Shown here one piece after another: positions 41,873-56,200 of a stretch of 64,000 bases of DNA. The notes beneath the pieces are model-generated. The model searched no databases, had not been told where the DNA came from, and saw nothing but the letters and a program-made list of their open reading frames with translations. Positions within the stretch are counted from its first letter, which is position 1, and every line of letters starts with the position of its first letter. The DNA is from Aptenodytes patagonicus (Eukaryota; Chordata; Aves; Sphenisciformes; Spheniscidae): assembly GCF_965638725.1 (NCBI RefSeq), contig NC_134982.1:83032155-83096154 (forward strand). Reading direction: 5' to 3'. The translations under genes were made by a program, and so were the position numbers.

Positions 41873-42115
41873 ATTCAGAAGGGACAATTTCCATTATCTT
41901 TCATATAGAATTTGGACTCCACGAAACCATAAAATTAATCTAGTGACTTCCAGTTCTATCCCAATTATTTTTTAAGTGTTATTTGTTAAAAAGTCATCTG
42001 GTCTTGATTTAAAGGCTAGGAAATTAATTTAATCTCCAGGAGAATTTCCACAAATGACAAATTCCATCAAACAATCAGTTTCAATCTGATTAAAACAATA
42101 CTTTAGAATTTGTTT
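41873..42115 (-). mobile_element. Ancient CR1-like LINE relic
   Basis: The + strand reads like the reverse complement of an old amniote CR1 3' region. A GAAGGGACAATTTCCATTATCT block, like the GAAGGGACC...ATCATCT of CR1 3' ends, is followed about 120 bases on by GTCATCTGGTCTTGATTTAAAG. An AGGAGAATTTCCACAAATG segment then resembles the GATGGAGAATCCACCAC block of CR1. Order and spacing agree with the family, but divergence is high and there is no intact reading frame. Boundaries are approximate. The call is from memory of family patterns, not alignment. Confidence 0.5.
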
Positions 42116-44167
42116 GGCATAATATTTATTCTTTTGGGGAGTAAGGGAAGAATGAATAGACTCTTTTTCGAAATTTCACCTTGAAACTGTGGTTTCGTGC
42201 TGCTGAGTTTTCGTTATAATTACTTTTTACATTAGAAGTCTGTCACTAATTTAATATAAACTTAATGTAACGGGAGTTTCAAATATGTTCAAAGTGAAGT
42301 TCTTAAGTACTGATCTAAACTCATTATGAGCATGAACTGACATAGAGTTATAGCTGTGTGAGTTCAAAAATAAATTAAGCCAATAAATGAAGGGTGGGAA
42401 TCAAATGACACATCCAGACTCAGTTTTCATTCGCTCTTTTATTCATTAGCCTCAGTGCATATGTCTCTCCTTCTCCCTCTGACTAAGTGCAGAGTGTGTG
42501 ATAGGTCTGGTAGCACACAGAGATCAGACCAGCGACTGGGACTCTGCTGTCCTTCATGAAGGTCACAGGATTATATCATGGCTCTGTCCAACAGACGGTC
42601 GGAGTCTGACAAGACAATGTGTCTCAGCAAATTTACATTTCAGCGACAGATTCCAAACACCAGTAATTCAAAAGCCATCTTGTGCAATGCAACGATCAGA
42701 GTAAAAAGGCTAACAGCATATGCAGGGCTTCAAAGTTACCCTGGGGGGTGGCAGCAGTCATTTACCTCTGTGGTGTCATCTGGTAGTTGCAATTATTGGA
42801 CTTTCCTTCCCAGGTTCCCCTTCCATAAACAACAGAAGAGCAATAAAACCAGTTTTGAGCCCACTTTGGAGGGTGACGTAGTGCTGAGCTCCACAGTGAC
42901 CTTGCTTTGAAGGACTCGTGTTTACCTAGTGAGGTCTTCTGGGACCTGAGTCTTTTTGCTGCTCGCCTGGTTGGATATCAGAGTAAACCCTAGCTGAAGT
43001 CAATCCAATGTGATGGTGTAAACTTAAAGTGAAAGGAAAAACAGGTTAGGAGTTAAGTATGGAGACGGAAATGTCAGGATCCCAAACTCCTCAGACCTCA
43101 AGTAAAAAATGTGCAGAACTGTCCTGTGGTTTCTCCTCCCCTTCCAGAAACGATACCCGCTGACTTTGTGGCCCCTAACGATGAGCTCTCGCTCCCCGTG
43201 CTTTTCTGAGAAATCAGAGAGAAACAGGCAATAAGGAATCCCTGCTTACTGTAGCATGTTAGAAACAGCCTATTTTATTTGTCCAGTGTGGAAACATCAT
43301 TAAAAGGCATTTTTCTTGTAATTGATTGGGGCAGTGTTTTACTCATGTCTAGATCTGACTTCCTGAGCAGTAGTCGTACTTTTACAGACAGCCGTACATT
43401 TAAACTCAGAAAAAAAATTAAAGGGGTCAGGGAAAATATTTTCTCCTTTAGCTTCTAAAAAATATAATATTTTCTGTATTTTTTTATTTTGGCAAAGACT
43501 GAAGTGGATGCCAGCCAGCAAGTAAGTAAAATACAGTCAAAGACTGCCCTTGTCCACATGTTTAAAATGGACTACCAAAAATGCATCATTTTTTCCAACA
43601 TTTTTGTTGGGTGGAGCGCGGAAGGTGATTCCCCCTTCACACCCTTACATAAATATTTATACAGAATGGCTTTAGCTTAACCTGAAAGGAAAATTCTGAG
43701 AGTGCTTCAGAAAGCCTGTGGCAGGAAATAAAAACTTAAAACAATTTCCATTAAATTGCTGGCTCTGAACATGATGTCGTGGGCTTGGCATACATTGTGG
43801 GTTTTGAGTCAAACAAACGGCCCTACAGAAAACCCTGAAGTTTTAGACTACATCTTCACAAACTGTCTCTGTTACTCACGAACCACTGGAAAAGGAGAGG
43901 AAATGCTTTACAGCCTTGGGAGGGCACATTAAATAAGCCTGCTGTCCTTTTCTACCTCCTCACTGAGAAGCAGAAGAATAGTGAAAGGATACCCTATCTA
44001 AGGAAAAAAAAAATGCATAGCATCACAGACACAAAGGGGACGTATAAAGGATCATGGGACAAGCACTTTTTTTTTTTTTTAAATAAAGAGGTCTTTTGTA
44101 AGAGGATTAAAGGTTTGGATTTGCTTGGTTTGTTACAGCTGAACCAGCTCTGGCAGTGCTCTCCTCT
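42116..44167. other. Intergenic DNA, no feature recognised
   Basis: Mixed AT-rich sequence with only accidental open frames, plus a T14 run at 44067-44080 followed by AAATAAAG. Confidence 0.6.
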
Positions 44168-44281
44168 CCTAACCCACCAAAGGGAAAAACCAGGAACAGG
44201 TCTAAATTTGGTACTTGGGGAATGGTACTGAGCTGAGTACTGAATTTAGACCTGTCCCTGGTTTTCCCCTTGCTGGTTAGG
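44168..44281. repeat. Long imperfect inverted repeat (hairpin)
   Basis: The left arm (44168-44215) and right arm (44236-44281) are reverse complements over about 46-48 bases with only about six mismatches or one-to-two-base gaps. The longest perfect block is the 13-base ACAGGTCTAAATT. The 20-base loop is 44216-44235. Either strand could fold into a near-continuous stem. Possible explanations are a small palindromic transposon (MITE) without visible target duplication, a microRNA-like precursor, or an inverted local duplication. No neighbouring gene explains it. Confidence 0.85.
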
Positions 44282-47200
44282 TTAGGTCTCATAATTATCA
44301 AGTGACCCATTCCCAAGTGCCGCAGTTAGAGGCTTCAATGCCTTGTAAAGATAGAGCTGAGACTGCAAAACGATCTCGGCTGGCCTCCCTGCCCTGAATT
44401 TACCTTACTTATGCTTCACTCTTGTGTACCAGCACCCGTAATGTGGTGCTTGGACAATGGTTCCTGCAAGCAGCTTTGGCTTTCTGGGCCAAATGAATGG
44501 CGTTTGGCCCCCCGCATCTTGGGGGGTTAAGTTCCCCTCTTTGGGCTGTGATGTGATGGCATGGGTCAGGTGCGTGCCCAGCATCACCGGCCCAGGTTTG
44601 TCTGTGTGCACTGGATACAGCCCTCCCGCTGCAGGCAACCCTCGAAACTCCCCTTCATCCTCCTTGCTGCGGCACCCACTCACCCTGTCACAAATACAGA
44701 AATTTAAGAAAAGACCACTTTTTGCAAGGAAGTGGAAGGGGACCCTTCTACCCTTCCAGTCTCATTTATAAAGGATGGCAGCTGATTGCTTTGCTACCTA
44801 CTTAAAAAGATTTTGTCCCAGCTTGAAATAGAGAACAGAAAGCTAATGCATTTTAATCTGAAAGTTAACAGGCACGTACTTTTAAAACAGTAAATTTTGT
44901 CTTTGTTGTACCAGGAAACTGTTGTATTTCTCTGTATTCGCATAACGCTTGCAGTACCTATGAGGATACTACAGATGTCCTCACACTGACTTACCAAGGG
45001 GCCTCCGCTCCTGGTTAAACGTCTGAGAAAGTGCTGAGTAAAGGCATCTTTTCCCATCCTCTCATCACCATTATAACTGAAGTTGCTGTTTTGACAGTGG
45101 TCATATAAGGTGGACACATGTCACAGAAGAGCTTGGCCAAACAACTTCGTCTGTCTAGGCCATCTGCAAATTGGATTTAAATACTATTTTGTATATTTAA
45201 TATAATGCCAAGAATTATAATGCCAAGAATTATAATGTCTTATATAATTAAAGCAAAACAGTAGGAAAAGGTATAACAAAACACACCGCTCTATGAGACG
45301 CAAGGTGTTTTGGATGAGTGGGGAGGATTGGACAACACCAGTCTCTCTCCAAAGTCTCTGCTTGTGCTAATCTGTAGGCAAGTACTACTTCACAGTATCT
45401 TGTTTACTCTTCCTATTAAGAAACCACAGTTCAGCATATCTGCTACCAGTCAGGCCTAAATTGCTTTGTGTAATTAGCTGATTAGCTGCTGTTAGCGAGA
45501 CTTAAAGCATCTCTCCCTATCAGTGCTCTCTGTAAGCTAGTTAAATACTTGGATACTCATAATGTTGTCCCAAAAGGAGGCAACACTTTTTATTTTATTT
45601 GAAGGTTTCTGTTCAGCTGTTCTGTACAGCCTGTGAAGCTGCACTGCAGTTATCCTGAGAAACAAAACAAAGGTCCTCACCATGGTTCCTGGAAAAAGAC
45701 TGAAACGTGATGTTATACTGGAAGAGTTGTAAGGAGGTTACATTTAGTTCAATATAGCTCATTTAGAGGACTTAAACCTTGAATACTTAATTTTCTGGCT
45801 CAAAAATCAATGATCCATCCAGCACCTGAAGGATCCTGCAGTAGGAGTGATTGAGGAGAAAAGTGTAACTCTGGGGCTATTGCTGAACAACGGGGCTGTG
45901 CAACGTGATCCCCGCAGGCTTGAACGTCACGCGGCAGCCTTCCTTGTCCCACACGGCTTTGCTGGAGGTGCCAGCCCCTACATGAATGCAAGCCATAGGT
46001 GTATGCAGTGCGTGTTGTCTGCTGGCACCCTTATCCGGAGGAGGTGATGGGCACTGGCATCCCCATTGGCCACACAAGCAAGTATTTGCAGAGAAGGGGA
46101 TGGAGGGGCCATGGCTACCTCCCTGTGCAATTAGCTGCTGCCCCATTCCCATGACAGCTATGTCTAGCCATAAAAAACAGTGTCTCTCAGGTTCATCTGC
46201 TGACTTTCTCCAGTCTGGGTGGCCACTTTCTCCTATGCATCAGGGATAAAAGTCTGAGCAATTTGGCCAGGAATACAATTTGGTGGGGCAGATACCTCAG
46301 AGTCCTTGTCCTTGTGTTACTGAAATGCTGAGTTTCTTCTTTTTTCGCTCAGTAAGTTAGGTCAGCTTCAGAGAAAGAAACAATGAAATATACATACTGC
46401 TTTGCATTTTTAATGCTTATAAATAGGCATTTACCAAATGGGCAGGGAATCTTTAAACAGCAGAACAAACGTTATAGCTTTATGACAAATCATTGCAACA
46501 AATTCCTACTAAAGAGTTCTGATTAATAAACCATTACTTTGCATTTGGGAAATGTGGTGGATTTATTAATGTGGACTTTTAATCCCTGCCATGATGGAAA
46601 TATTCAGCAGTGCTGCTCAGATGCTTGATCTCAGAGTTCTCATTCATAAATCTAAGTCACATTGCCTAGATATAATTTTTAGTCCTGCTAAATAGAGTTT
46701 AAGCAAAGACTTTTATAAAAGTGTTTATGTTTTTGGATATGACTTAGATGGACTTCTGCTTCAAAGTTGGGCTGAAATGATTGCCTAATCTATAATGGAA
46801 ATGAAGTTTAAAAAACCATGCAAGAGTAGATATGAACTGCTAACAGGTCATGGCTTTGTCTTTCCATTGACATGGATAAATTTTGTCCCCAGTGCAGTCA
46901 CAAAGGAGATTGTTATCATATGCATGGAAATCACTATTTTGTGGGGCATAAGTTTTCGCAATTTCTTCTGAAATACACCTCTGAGCAGGGGCCTTTTCTG
47001 CTCAAGTGCAGATGGGAGGCTGAAGTGTGTGTGGCTTCACACATAAGAAAGGGGCTGCCCCGCCAGCAGCTGCAAACAAGGAAAGTCCTGTACATATCTT
47101 GCATGCAGTGGCTGATGCTTGACGAGTCTAGCTGTATGACCCCGCAATCTCCTTTGTATTTTTGCTTTGCTCTCTTGCTCTCCTTTCTAACTGGAATGCT

Positions 47201-50200
47201 CTATAATGTTTTATACAGTTCGTATAAATATAATTTAATTTTTCTAGTCCTCATCTGCCACGACTTCACTGCTGCAATACTTGGTCTACTTAGAAAAGTA
47301 AAGCTGGACAGGTAAGACAGACTTTTATCTTGCTTGGTAGGCAAAATTCAATATGAAGGGATTGGGGGGAAGTAATTAGAAATCACCAATGTCTCTGTCT
47401 GAGCATATTTTCAGCATCTGTTAATGTGGTTGTCTGGACATTTACTCAAAGCTCTCTTTTGGTATTGATGCTCTTCCCAAGGCCTTGTCTTCAACCTTCT
47501 GTGACTGAGGAAGGTTATTCAGAAAAGTGTGGAGAAGGTTTTACTAAGTCTTTCTAAGACTTACACTGAAATCTGCTTCCAGACAGGAAACCAAGATAGG
47601 GATTGTGCTCATTGCCAGAAAAAACCTCTCAAGGTAGCTCAAAGTCAACCTTGTAACCGTTGGTATCTTCTAACACCAAAAGTGATGGAGAAGAAGAACG
47701 GAATTCTTTAGAATAAACTGAACATGCTGCTGGGGAAGACCACAACTATCCTGAAAATGCAGTGAGTATCTGGGATTTTGCTATAACACACATCTGTGTC
47801 ATTGCCAGACCTGTGAATCTTTAGCAATGACTGATGTACACAAAACACTTATGTGCCCCATGTTTCTAGATATCTAATGTGCCAGCTGGTCTGTGTTACG
47901 AACCAAGGTGCTGTGCAGTGCAGTTGCATGGGGGCTGTGCTTTTGCTCTGTTCTCCTGCTTGACAGCACTCCCCTACCTGTAAAGTGGTCCTTGCCCTTG
48001 GTTGAGGAGGAGACTTCTGCTGCCCTTCAGCATGGCCACTGGTGGGGTCAGTGAGGGACTTGGACTGTCCTGTGTGCTCAGCTGCTGACATATTTTTGCT
48101 GCTGAGCACATGTAAAATGCAATTTTTCTGATGCCTTCAAGTAACTCTGAGCCCTGATTTAAGCCAAGACCTTGGAAAAGTTTAAAACAAGGCCTTTTGT
48201 CCAGGTACAACCACTGGGGTGAGAGCACTGGCACTGTCAATATGTATGTGCACACTTGCATGCATCCATCCATCTCCATCCTTCCGTCTTTCATTGCTCC
48301 CTTTTTCCTGATAAGGCATTTTTAAGAAAAAACAGAAAAAATAATTACATCTTAGCACCATATCAGGTGATAGAGAAATTTGAAAGCAGGCATCTTGCAC
48401 TGCAGGAGTGTTTGGGTTAGTGCCTGGGGTTATTTCATTTGCATACTTATTTACTTATTTTTGATAGGCTTTCAAATGTGGCTTGCTTGGTTTCCTGCAG
48501 TTTGGATTAGGTCTCACTTCTCCCTCTCAGCAGCTCCCAGGCTAGGCAGCTGCCTGTTCAAGGCGCTGCCTCTTCAGGAGCGTGTTGTTGAGTGATTTCT
48601 CTTCCAGGAATTGGGAGTGGGGTAAGGGACAGCCTAACTCAGCGACAAGGAGCTCAGCTGGGGACAACCTGCCTCCAAGGTACATGCCGAAGCTCAGCAT
48701 TGCAATGTCCAGTTTGACTACGAATTTAGCACCGGTGTGCTCTCACAGAGGCAGGGTGATGATGTGGGCTGCAGTCTCATACCAGCATGGCATAAACCAG
48801 TGGAAATGGGTGTCAGAGATGTGTGCTCAGTTTGCATATTGCAGTACATTTTGCGCTGCAAGCATTGACTCTTCCATGGGTTGCTGGCTGTCTTAATGGC
48901 CAATAATACTTATTTTCATGCTTGAGCAACAATAGGTGAGCAGATGACCCCAGGCGATGTGAACCCTGCCATAGTGATCAGTGTTAATGAGATATTTCAT
49001 CTGAATTCATGTAGTGCACTGATGTAAAGTATTGACCCATCAGGATATGCTGCAAAACCTTAAATTATGACTATGTCTTTAGATTAAATGACACTGAGAG
49101 ATAAGCCTGTGTTCATAAGGGGTTAAATTCAAGCAGCTCTAGTGGAGCAGTTTGTGGTGAAACCCACACAGGTGTTGCACATCTACTGCTGCACAGGTCT
49201 GGAAATATCATTAAGTTGTCTGGGCTGAGTGGCTTGATAACTCTCTCTCAGACAAGGCTATTTGTAATTTGGCCTCCAGTGGTCATCAGGCTCTGAAAAA
49301 ATTTAGGGTGGAGAAATACTGCATCCTTACTCCTCTTGCTTTAGTTGTATTTTAAGCAAAAACAGTGATTCAGGTATGTGTATCCAAAGCAAATGCAAAG
49401 GTTTATACTGGATATTTTATTTTATTTCTTTGTTGATGAACCTTTCTAAGAGCTCTTCTCTTCAGCATTCGATGAAGCTTTTGTTGATGCAGTTACTGTA
49501 AGGCAGGTCTGGGGGACTGAATTTCCCAATTAGAGGGTGTTTTGGTGTATCTGTTCCCATGCTGGGCACTTACCCCCCCTGGGGCAGCAGAACTCACATG
49601 GAAGTGGCCTGATCCCCATGTGACTCTCCATTCCTAATTTCTCAGCTGTTAGTTTAACATTATACAGGATGATTTTTCTTTTTTTGAGGCCTAACAACAT
49701 TTTAGAAGACAATCCAAATACAAATTTGCATTATTAATTATATTGATCCCCCATGTTTCTGAAATTAGTGCTATTATACATGTTACTTAAAAATCTGCTA
49801 GCCTGTGAGAAATAAAAAAATCCCTCTAAAAAGCTTGATTGAATTCCACATACAGTTAACCTTGCACAGCTGATTACTGCATTGCTACTGCAGCTTATAC
49901 ATAGCTGAGAAAAGCCTTTTTAAGGAATATATCATAGAATTGGCTGGAAATGATCAAGTTCATTTGTACTGTGGATCAGTGGGGAAAATTTAGTGTTGAA
50001 AAATGCATTGGAAAAATGGACACCTATTTAAGTAATATTAATTATGATTGAGAACTATCATAAAGAAACACTATGTGTTTCTTCTGTAGTGTGTTTAATT
50101 TTTTTAGGATGTATGTACAAATGATTTTCTTTTTGCTGAAGCAGATCAAGATTTATATGCTATCTTTAGAAATTTTGAGATGTAGATAGAATTTTTCTGG

Positions 50201-53200
50201 AATTATTCAGCCTTGAAGGTTATGTTTTAAAAATCAGAGAGACAGGCTTTCCTGGTGCAATCCTTGATGCACTCCTTTTATGGCAATTATCTTTGAGGTA
50301 ATTTGATATTTGGAAAAGCTGTGGGAATTGAAAACCATTTCACAGCTCTGTGTTTTCTAGCTGAGGCCATTTTTATACATTAGGATGTCACCTCTTGGTG
50401 TAATAAAGGTGAACATGTTACTACAGAACGAAGATGCACAGAAATGAAAAGAAGGGTTAAAAATATCCCAAATGTTAGTTTTGTGCTGAGTACTGTATTT
50501 TTCAGAACTAAATATCGCAAGAAACTCCCTTGAGACAAGCTGATGCAGTAAAGCTCAGCTATACCTGATTTCAGTCAGTAACAGCATAAAATCTTACTTT
50601 AACTGGCTTTCCACACAAGCAACATTCAGTGCATGCTAATAATGTTGTGCTGCATTGATAAATAAACAAAGAAATTTATTGTTAGTTTTCTACAATGGAT
50701 GGACAGAAACCAGATTACCTGGATCTTTTGGAGCTGATTAGGATTTAACGACTTGATGAAAGCAGTATGATTGCTGTTTAGCACTGTCAGGTTGGGACAG
50801 TCTGATGAGCCTGAAAGCTACTCTTATCCCTTATTTTTGTATTGTCATTTTGACAGGCTGTGCACAAACAGTTTTAAAATGTGTTTTTGAAACTGCTCTG
50901 AGAATGTGTTTGGGGGCCGTTTGCTTTAATGTCCAGCTTGGGAGAGTTTAGGCAAAGCAGGCTGCATCCTTTGCTCATGTCTATGTACTTTAAGGTACAC
51001 TCGGTATCCAAGACTGACCCCACCACTGCTACCATACTTCAACCCCCATACAAAAGAGCTTGCAAATTTCTTTTTATGAAATTTAGAAAAGAAAATATTA
51101 TTAATTTCCATATGCAAAACATTTGTAGGTATAAAGATACATGTCAAGCCAAAACCCTCCATAAACCCTCACTGGATATGATGGCAGCCTTATTGACTCC
51201 ACCAGGACTTGGAGGAGATCTGTATTACAGGTACAAGCATGCCATATCCAATACTCCCGGGGGCTGAGAACTAAAACTGTTATGAAATACTGTTGGGCCA
51301 TTGCCCCTGTGGCCAGATGCTTGTAAAGAGCACCCCAAGTGGTCCATCTGCGCTATATCTGCATGGGCAAGTAATTCAGTGCAACAGGGGTGGTTCAGTA
51401 GGTTGGAGCAGTTAGTGCTGAGATTCCTACATCTGCACAGTGTGAGTTATAGGGCTTTTTTCATCATGCTAGATTTTAGTTCATGCCCTGAAACAAAAAT
51501 CCACACTATAGATGTGGTTTGAAGATGTCTGAAGCATCGAGGATTGGTTCAGACCCTCATATCCCCCTTATGGCTGGGATGTATTTGATGTCCACCTCAG
51601 CTTGAGCTTCCAATTTAGTTTTCCTACAAAGGAAACCTAATGCATGAACACCAGAACTACCCTCTAAAAGAAGACAGAGGGCAAGAAGTGGAGATGATCA
51701 GAAGATATGCTTCAAAACCACATAACTGCCTTCAATTAATTGCACTGTTTTTTTTTAATGTACATGCAGCCATATGTAGCTGTGACCTCAGCCTGTGTGC
51801 ACAGCATTTAAACTGTCACCTAACTAAAGAAATCATTGTTATTTTTGTTATATTCACAAATTTAAAAACACTTAGCTAGCAGATGTTTCAATTCAAGGAA
51901 GGGCTAAGCAGGGTTAAGTGAGCAGTTTAAGTATTTCTTCCACTAGAGACCATTAATAACATAAATATGAAAGTCAACATGATAGAAATTGCCTGAGCAT
52001 GTGGGAGACCCTGGTGTACAAGTGAGTGTCCCTGTCTCTGACATTCACTCACAGAACCTTAGTAAATGGGCTTACTGGGGCATTACACAGGAGATGTTCT
52101 CCTAATCTACAAGCAATCAGAGTGAACTCAGAGCTCCTGCCAGCTGCTGCCATTTGCAACTTCACCCTTCCCACAGTGCAAGCACCCTGTTGTGTTATCC
52201 GACGGGTATTCCCATCCCTGCTCTCCTTCCTTTGGCTGGAGCAAGGTGCGGGACGGAGAGCAAGGTATGATGAAGGCGATCGGCATGGGGCTACGCTGGA
52301 GCTGCAAGGACCTGGGTCTGCTGGCAAACCTTCAACAGAAGGAAGCAGTGTCACTCGCCGAGACCAGGAACTGTGAAATTACCTGTTATTACTATTCCTT
52401 TGCTTTCATACTTCAGTATCATTATTAAGATATGACTGTCATCCACTCTTCTTAGTTTGTTGTGTTCTTAGTTTGTTGGCTACTTCCTGTCATCCTTTTC
52501 CTCTGTTTTTTTTGTGTGGTTTTTTTTTAGGGGGTGGTTTTCTTGTTAATTTGATTTTAATTGCTGGTGAAAATAAAAAAAACCTCCAGATCAGGAGTGC
52601 TAACAAAGAACTAAAAGCTCCTTGAAAGTCAAGAAAAAGAATAGTCACTGAAGGCTCATGTTTGGTAACACAGAATATAAATTCATTCTATGCTGGGATT
52701 TTGAAGTTTGCCATTGTAAGAAGCAGCCACTGATTCAAAAGTCAGTTCTGCTGAAATGAAGACTTCTTAATTTATCTATCTTGTGTTTGAGCTGGGACTT
52801 CAAAATTTTGAAATCCGATCTTTTTCTACATAAAAGAAAACCAGAAACTTAATTTTCTTCCAGCTATTAAAGAAATCAGGATGAAATTAAGTAGAAAGCA
52901 AATGGCATCATGCATAGAAGTACATTGAACAGCAGTTTAGGAAGTAAGGAGCTGAAATGCCTCACAGTAGATCTTTTTAGTAAAGGATAAACCCCAATCT
53001 GTTCTTATTCAACTAGTACCAAGGCATACCATTTTGGTTTTGTTTGCTGGCCTTTAAAAAAAAAAAAAAGGATCCATTAAGTACCCACTGGACACATTGG
53101 AAAATATTCTACTGCATAATTCATTAGCTGAGTCCCATGTTAGGGCTGTTGTTATTAGTCAAACAATTGCTTGCCTCTGGCAAAGTATTGAAGAAATAGA

Positions 53201-56200
53201 TGGACTTAACGTTTTACCCTGTTTTGGCTTTACGGATTGAGACATTCTCAGACAAAAAGGGAAAAATATTAGACTCAAAGGACTTCTAATGAGAATTTCC
53301 TGCTTCCGGTTTGAGGCTTGACGAAGAAAAAGAAGAAATCCTCTCCAAACTCTTGGTCTATTATTAATCTCTTTGTTTTGTTTTGTTTTGGGTTTTTTAA
53401 AATTATATATTTAAACTTGTGGCTTAATAATTCTTGGGTAAAATATGACAAAGGCAAACTCAGTGTGAAAGATCAGGAGCTGCAGTATTGCTTTCTGTTG
53501 TCTTTCCTTTTTCTTCCTAAAGAATCTTTCAGGTCACCCATGTTTTAAAGGGATCATCCCTATTCACGGCATGGGAAGAGGAGAAAGTATTTTTCAGTAG
53601 TAATCATTAATTATTTGTCAGTAGTAATTATTTTTCATCAGTTCATCTTGCCTTTCTCTTAAAATTAAGACTATTTGTTAGTTTTGTATTTTTGACTTGA
53701 AACCCAGAGAAAGCTTGTCTCTTTTTATATAGAAAATGAGCTGGCATTGGAATTTTACTGCTCTGCAGCATATTTGTTCAACTTTTGTAACTCCTTCTGA
53801 AAAAGGGAGAAAATGGCTAACAAATGTGTAAGATTCAGCTTCTTAAAACTGTCAGGAAGAACAACTAGCTGTTGCTGTTGAACAGAAAGCTGTTGGTATC
53901 CTTTGTGAGTAAATGAGGGAATGGCTAAATAAAATGGCAGCCTACTACTTCGTTTACTAAGTCTTTGGGTGAAAATCTAGACATTTCTGGTTTTGTGGTA
54001 GTTCCATCAAGTCTTAAATCCAGTCACTTCCAAACATGAAGATGGTGTCTCTATTTTGAATAGTGAGATGTCATTCAATGGAAGCTGCTACTATTATTGA
54101 AAATCCTAATTATTGAGGGACTGTTTCTACCAAAGGTAGTTTTGTTTTTATGCTTAATGTTGTAAAGTGAAAATGTTACTCGTTTTAAAAGTTTAAATTA
54201 TGAGAAAATAAAGTATGTTCATCTCAATTATGTATTAATGGTAATACATTTATTATTTCCCTTATTCTGAGTGACAAGTTTTCCTAAGCTCTTTTTCACC
54301 TATTTGAAAACATGGCTGATATACTGAAAGCTTCTGGAAGATATTAGTATTTCTTAATGAAGTGGTGCAGAGTAGGTAAATTTCAGGGTTAACTCTCTGG
54401 CACAGATCAATAAAAGAATAGAGAAATAGTATGATTACAGAAGCTGAAAAGCTGGCCCAGTGCTTTGAATAACTAATTCTTTGCTTGACACTGGAAATCT
54501 TTCTTGTTGCACATTACAAAGAGCAATTTTTGTTTGTTTTTAATTTCTAAGGCCATAGAATTATATAAATAATTCCATAAATTTTCCCATATATGAAACA
54601 CTGTTCTACATCCAATTCCTAGTGATGCATATGCAGTGTAACACCATCCATAAAAAAAAAAAAAAAAGCCTTCCTTATTTATGCTTTATTTTATTTTAGA
54701 AGATGGCAGAGAACACAAAGAAGAAATTGATACTTGCATTTCTACTTTCAAAATGCTTCAAAGAAGCATAAAACAAAGGCTTTGGAATACAGTTTTCTTT
54801 ATTTTCATTGTAAATCATATTCACAGAGTAGTCTTTTTTTTTTTTCCCCTTAGTCTTTTAATCATTTGTTTACCATGGCAAAATAAGTATTCTTATATTT
54901 TGATCTATTCCTTTTCTTTTTGTGTTTTCTGGGACAGAAGTAGAAGAATGGCCAGTCAATAAGGAGAAATCATCATATTGAAAAGAACAACATGATTTAA
55001 TTGTTGTCAATTCATGGGCATTAAAATTCAGATACATTATGAAATACAAGATAATGACAGAGAACATGAATTGATTCTAATGATAGAATATTCTCTCATG
55101 AACAGAAAATAGCACAGACATTTATCCAGTTCTTAAGCTGCTTTTTAAAGTTTTTATCTAAGCACCTAGCTAGCTTAGTCAAAAATAAGAAAACATCCTG
55201 TCATTTGACATTATAAAAGGAAATGGAGTCAGTAGCTGTAAAAATAAATATAATTCATGTCTTTTTGTCTATTTGTGCCCACTTCTCAGGTAATCATACA
55301 GTTTTTATGGTTTTTATACCTGCTTACATTAGAACTAATTATTTTTTTCATACAAACGTATTTTCATCAAACTATCCAATTAACTGTATCTGTTATAATA
55401 ATACATAATGTTGTATATCAATACACAGATCTAAATCTAGCCTGATCCCAAATTAGACTATTGGGCTCTTAATAAGTAACAAGATGAATGTAAATTCACA
55501 TACTGCGACTCCATTACATGAACCTATGATTCCTAGCAAGCAATATCTTCAATGCGAACTTACAGGCATAACTGAAAGATAAATTTGGCCATCTGTGATC
55601 ATATGCCAGCGCAGCATCTCTCTGGAGACCTAATTCCTTGTTGCCCTGTGGTCTCTTCGTGCTGCCAAGCTGGGAGCTCAGGGGCTTTCCCTGGAGCTGA
55701 GGGATCACCTGGGTGGTGCAGAGCCTGCTCAGCCACCGGCCCGGGGTGTGGGTGATGCACGAAGCAGGGGTGGGTTGGGGAGATGCTACGCCCGGGCTGT
55801 CACAGCGGCAGTCCGGAGATATGGACGCAGAAGGCATAAGCTAGCGCAAGCCTGAGATTGCTGTGATTTAGGACCTGACCAGCCATCTCCAGAGCTTTGC
55901 AAAGTTGGTGAAAGGCTGAATTTGCCTTTCCCGCAGTGCCTTTGGTCTAGCAGTGAGGGCACTTTAGCCAGCCCCACGAGTGGGTTGGATGTGTACATTT
56001 TTTATGCAGGCAAAATATAATCCCCAGTCCTGCAAAAAAGATGTGTCTGGGTTAAACCCTGTGAAGGGTTTCCCTGGAGAGGTAAAAAAAAAAAAAATTC
56101 ATGAGGGTCACTTCACCTCTGTGCAATAGGAAAACCATGCAGCCTCCTCCAGATCTAGCAGATCTTTGGGGAGGATAGAGCCAGCTGCATAAAAGGTTTC

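Noticed and set aside
44276..44289. GGTTAGGTTAGG, telomere-like
   Set aside because: Only two imperfect units at the hairpin edge; not a telomeric array.
46872..47315. 147-codon + strand frame with a Cys/His-rich start and hydrophobic segments
   Set aside because: The Cys/His spacing fits no zinc-binding family that I know, and the frame lies in ordinary intergenic DNA without splice or promoter signs.
49930..49975. ATCATAGAATTGGCTGGAAATGATC, reminiscent of a CR1 3' end
   Set aside because: The match is only about 25 bases and no further CR1 blocks follow, so it is too weak to call.
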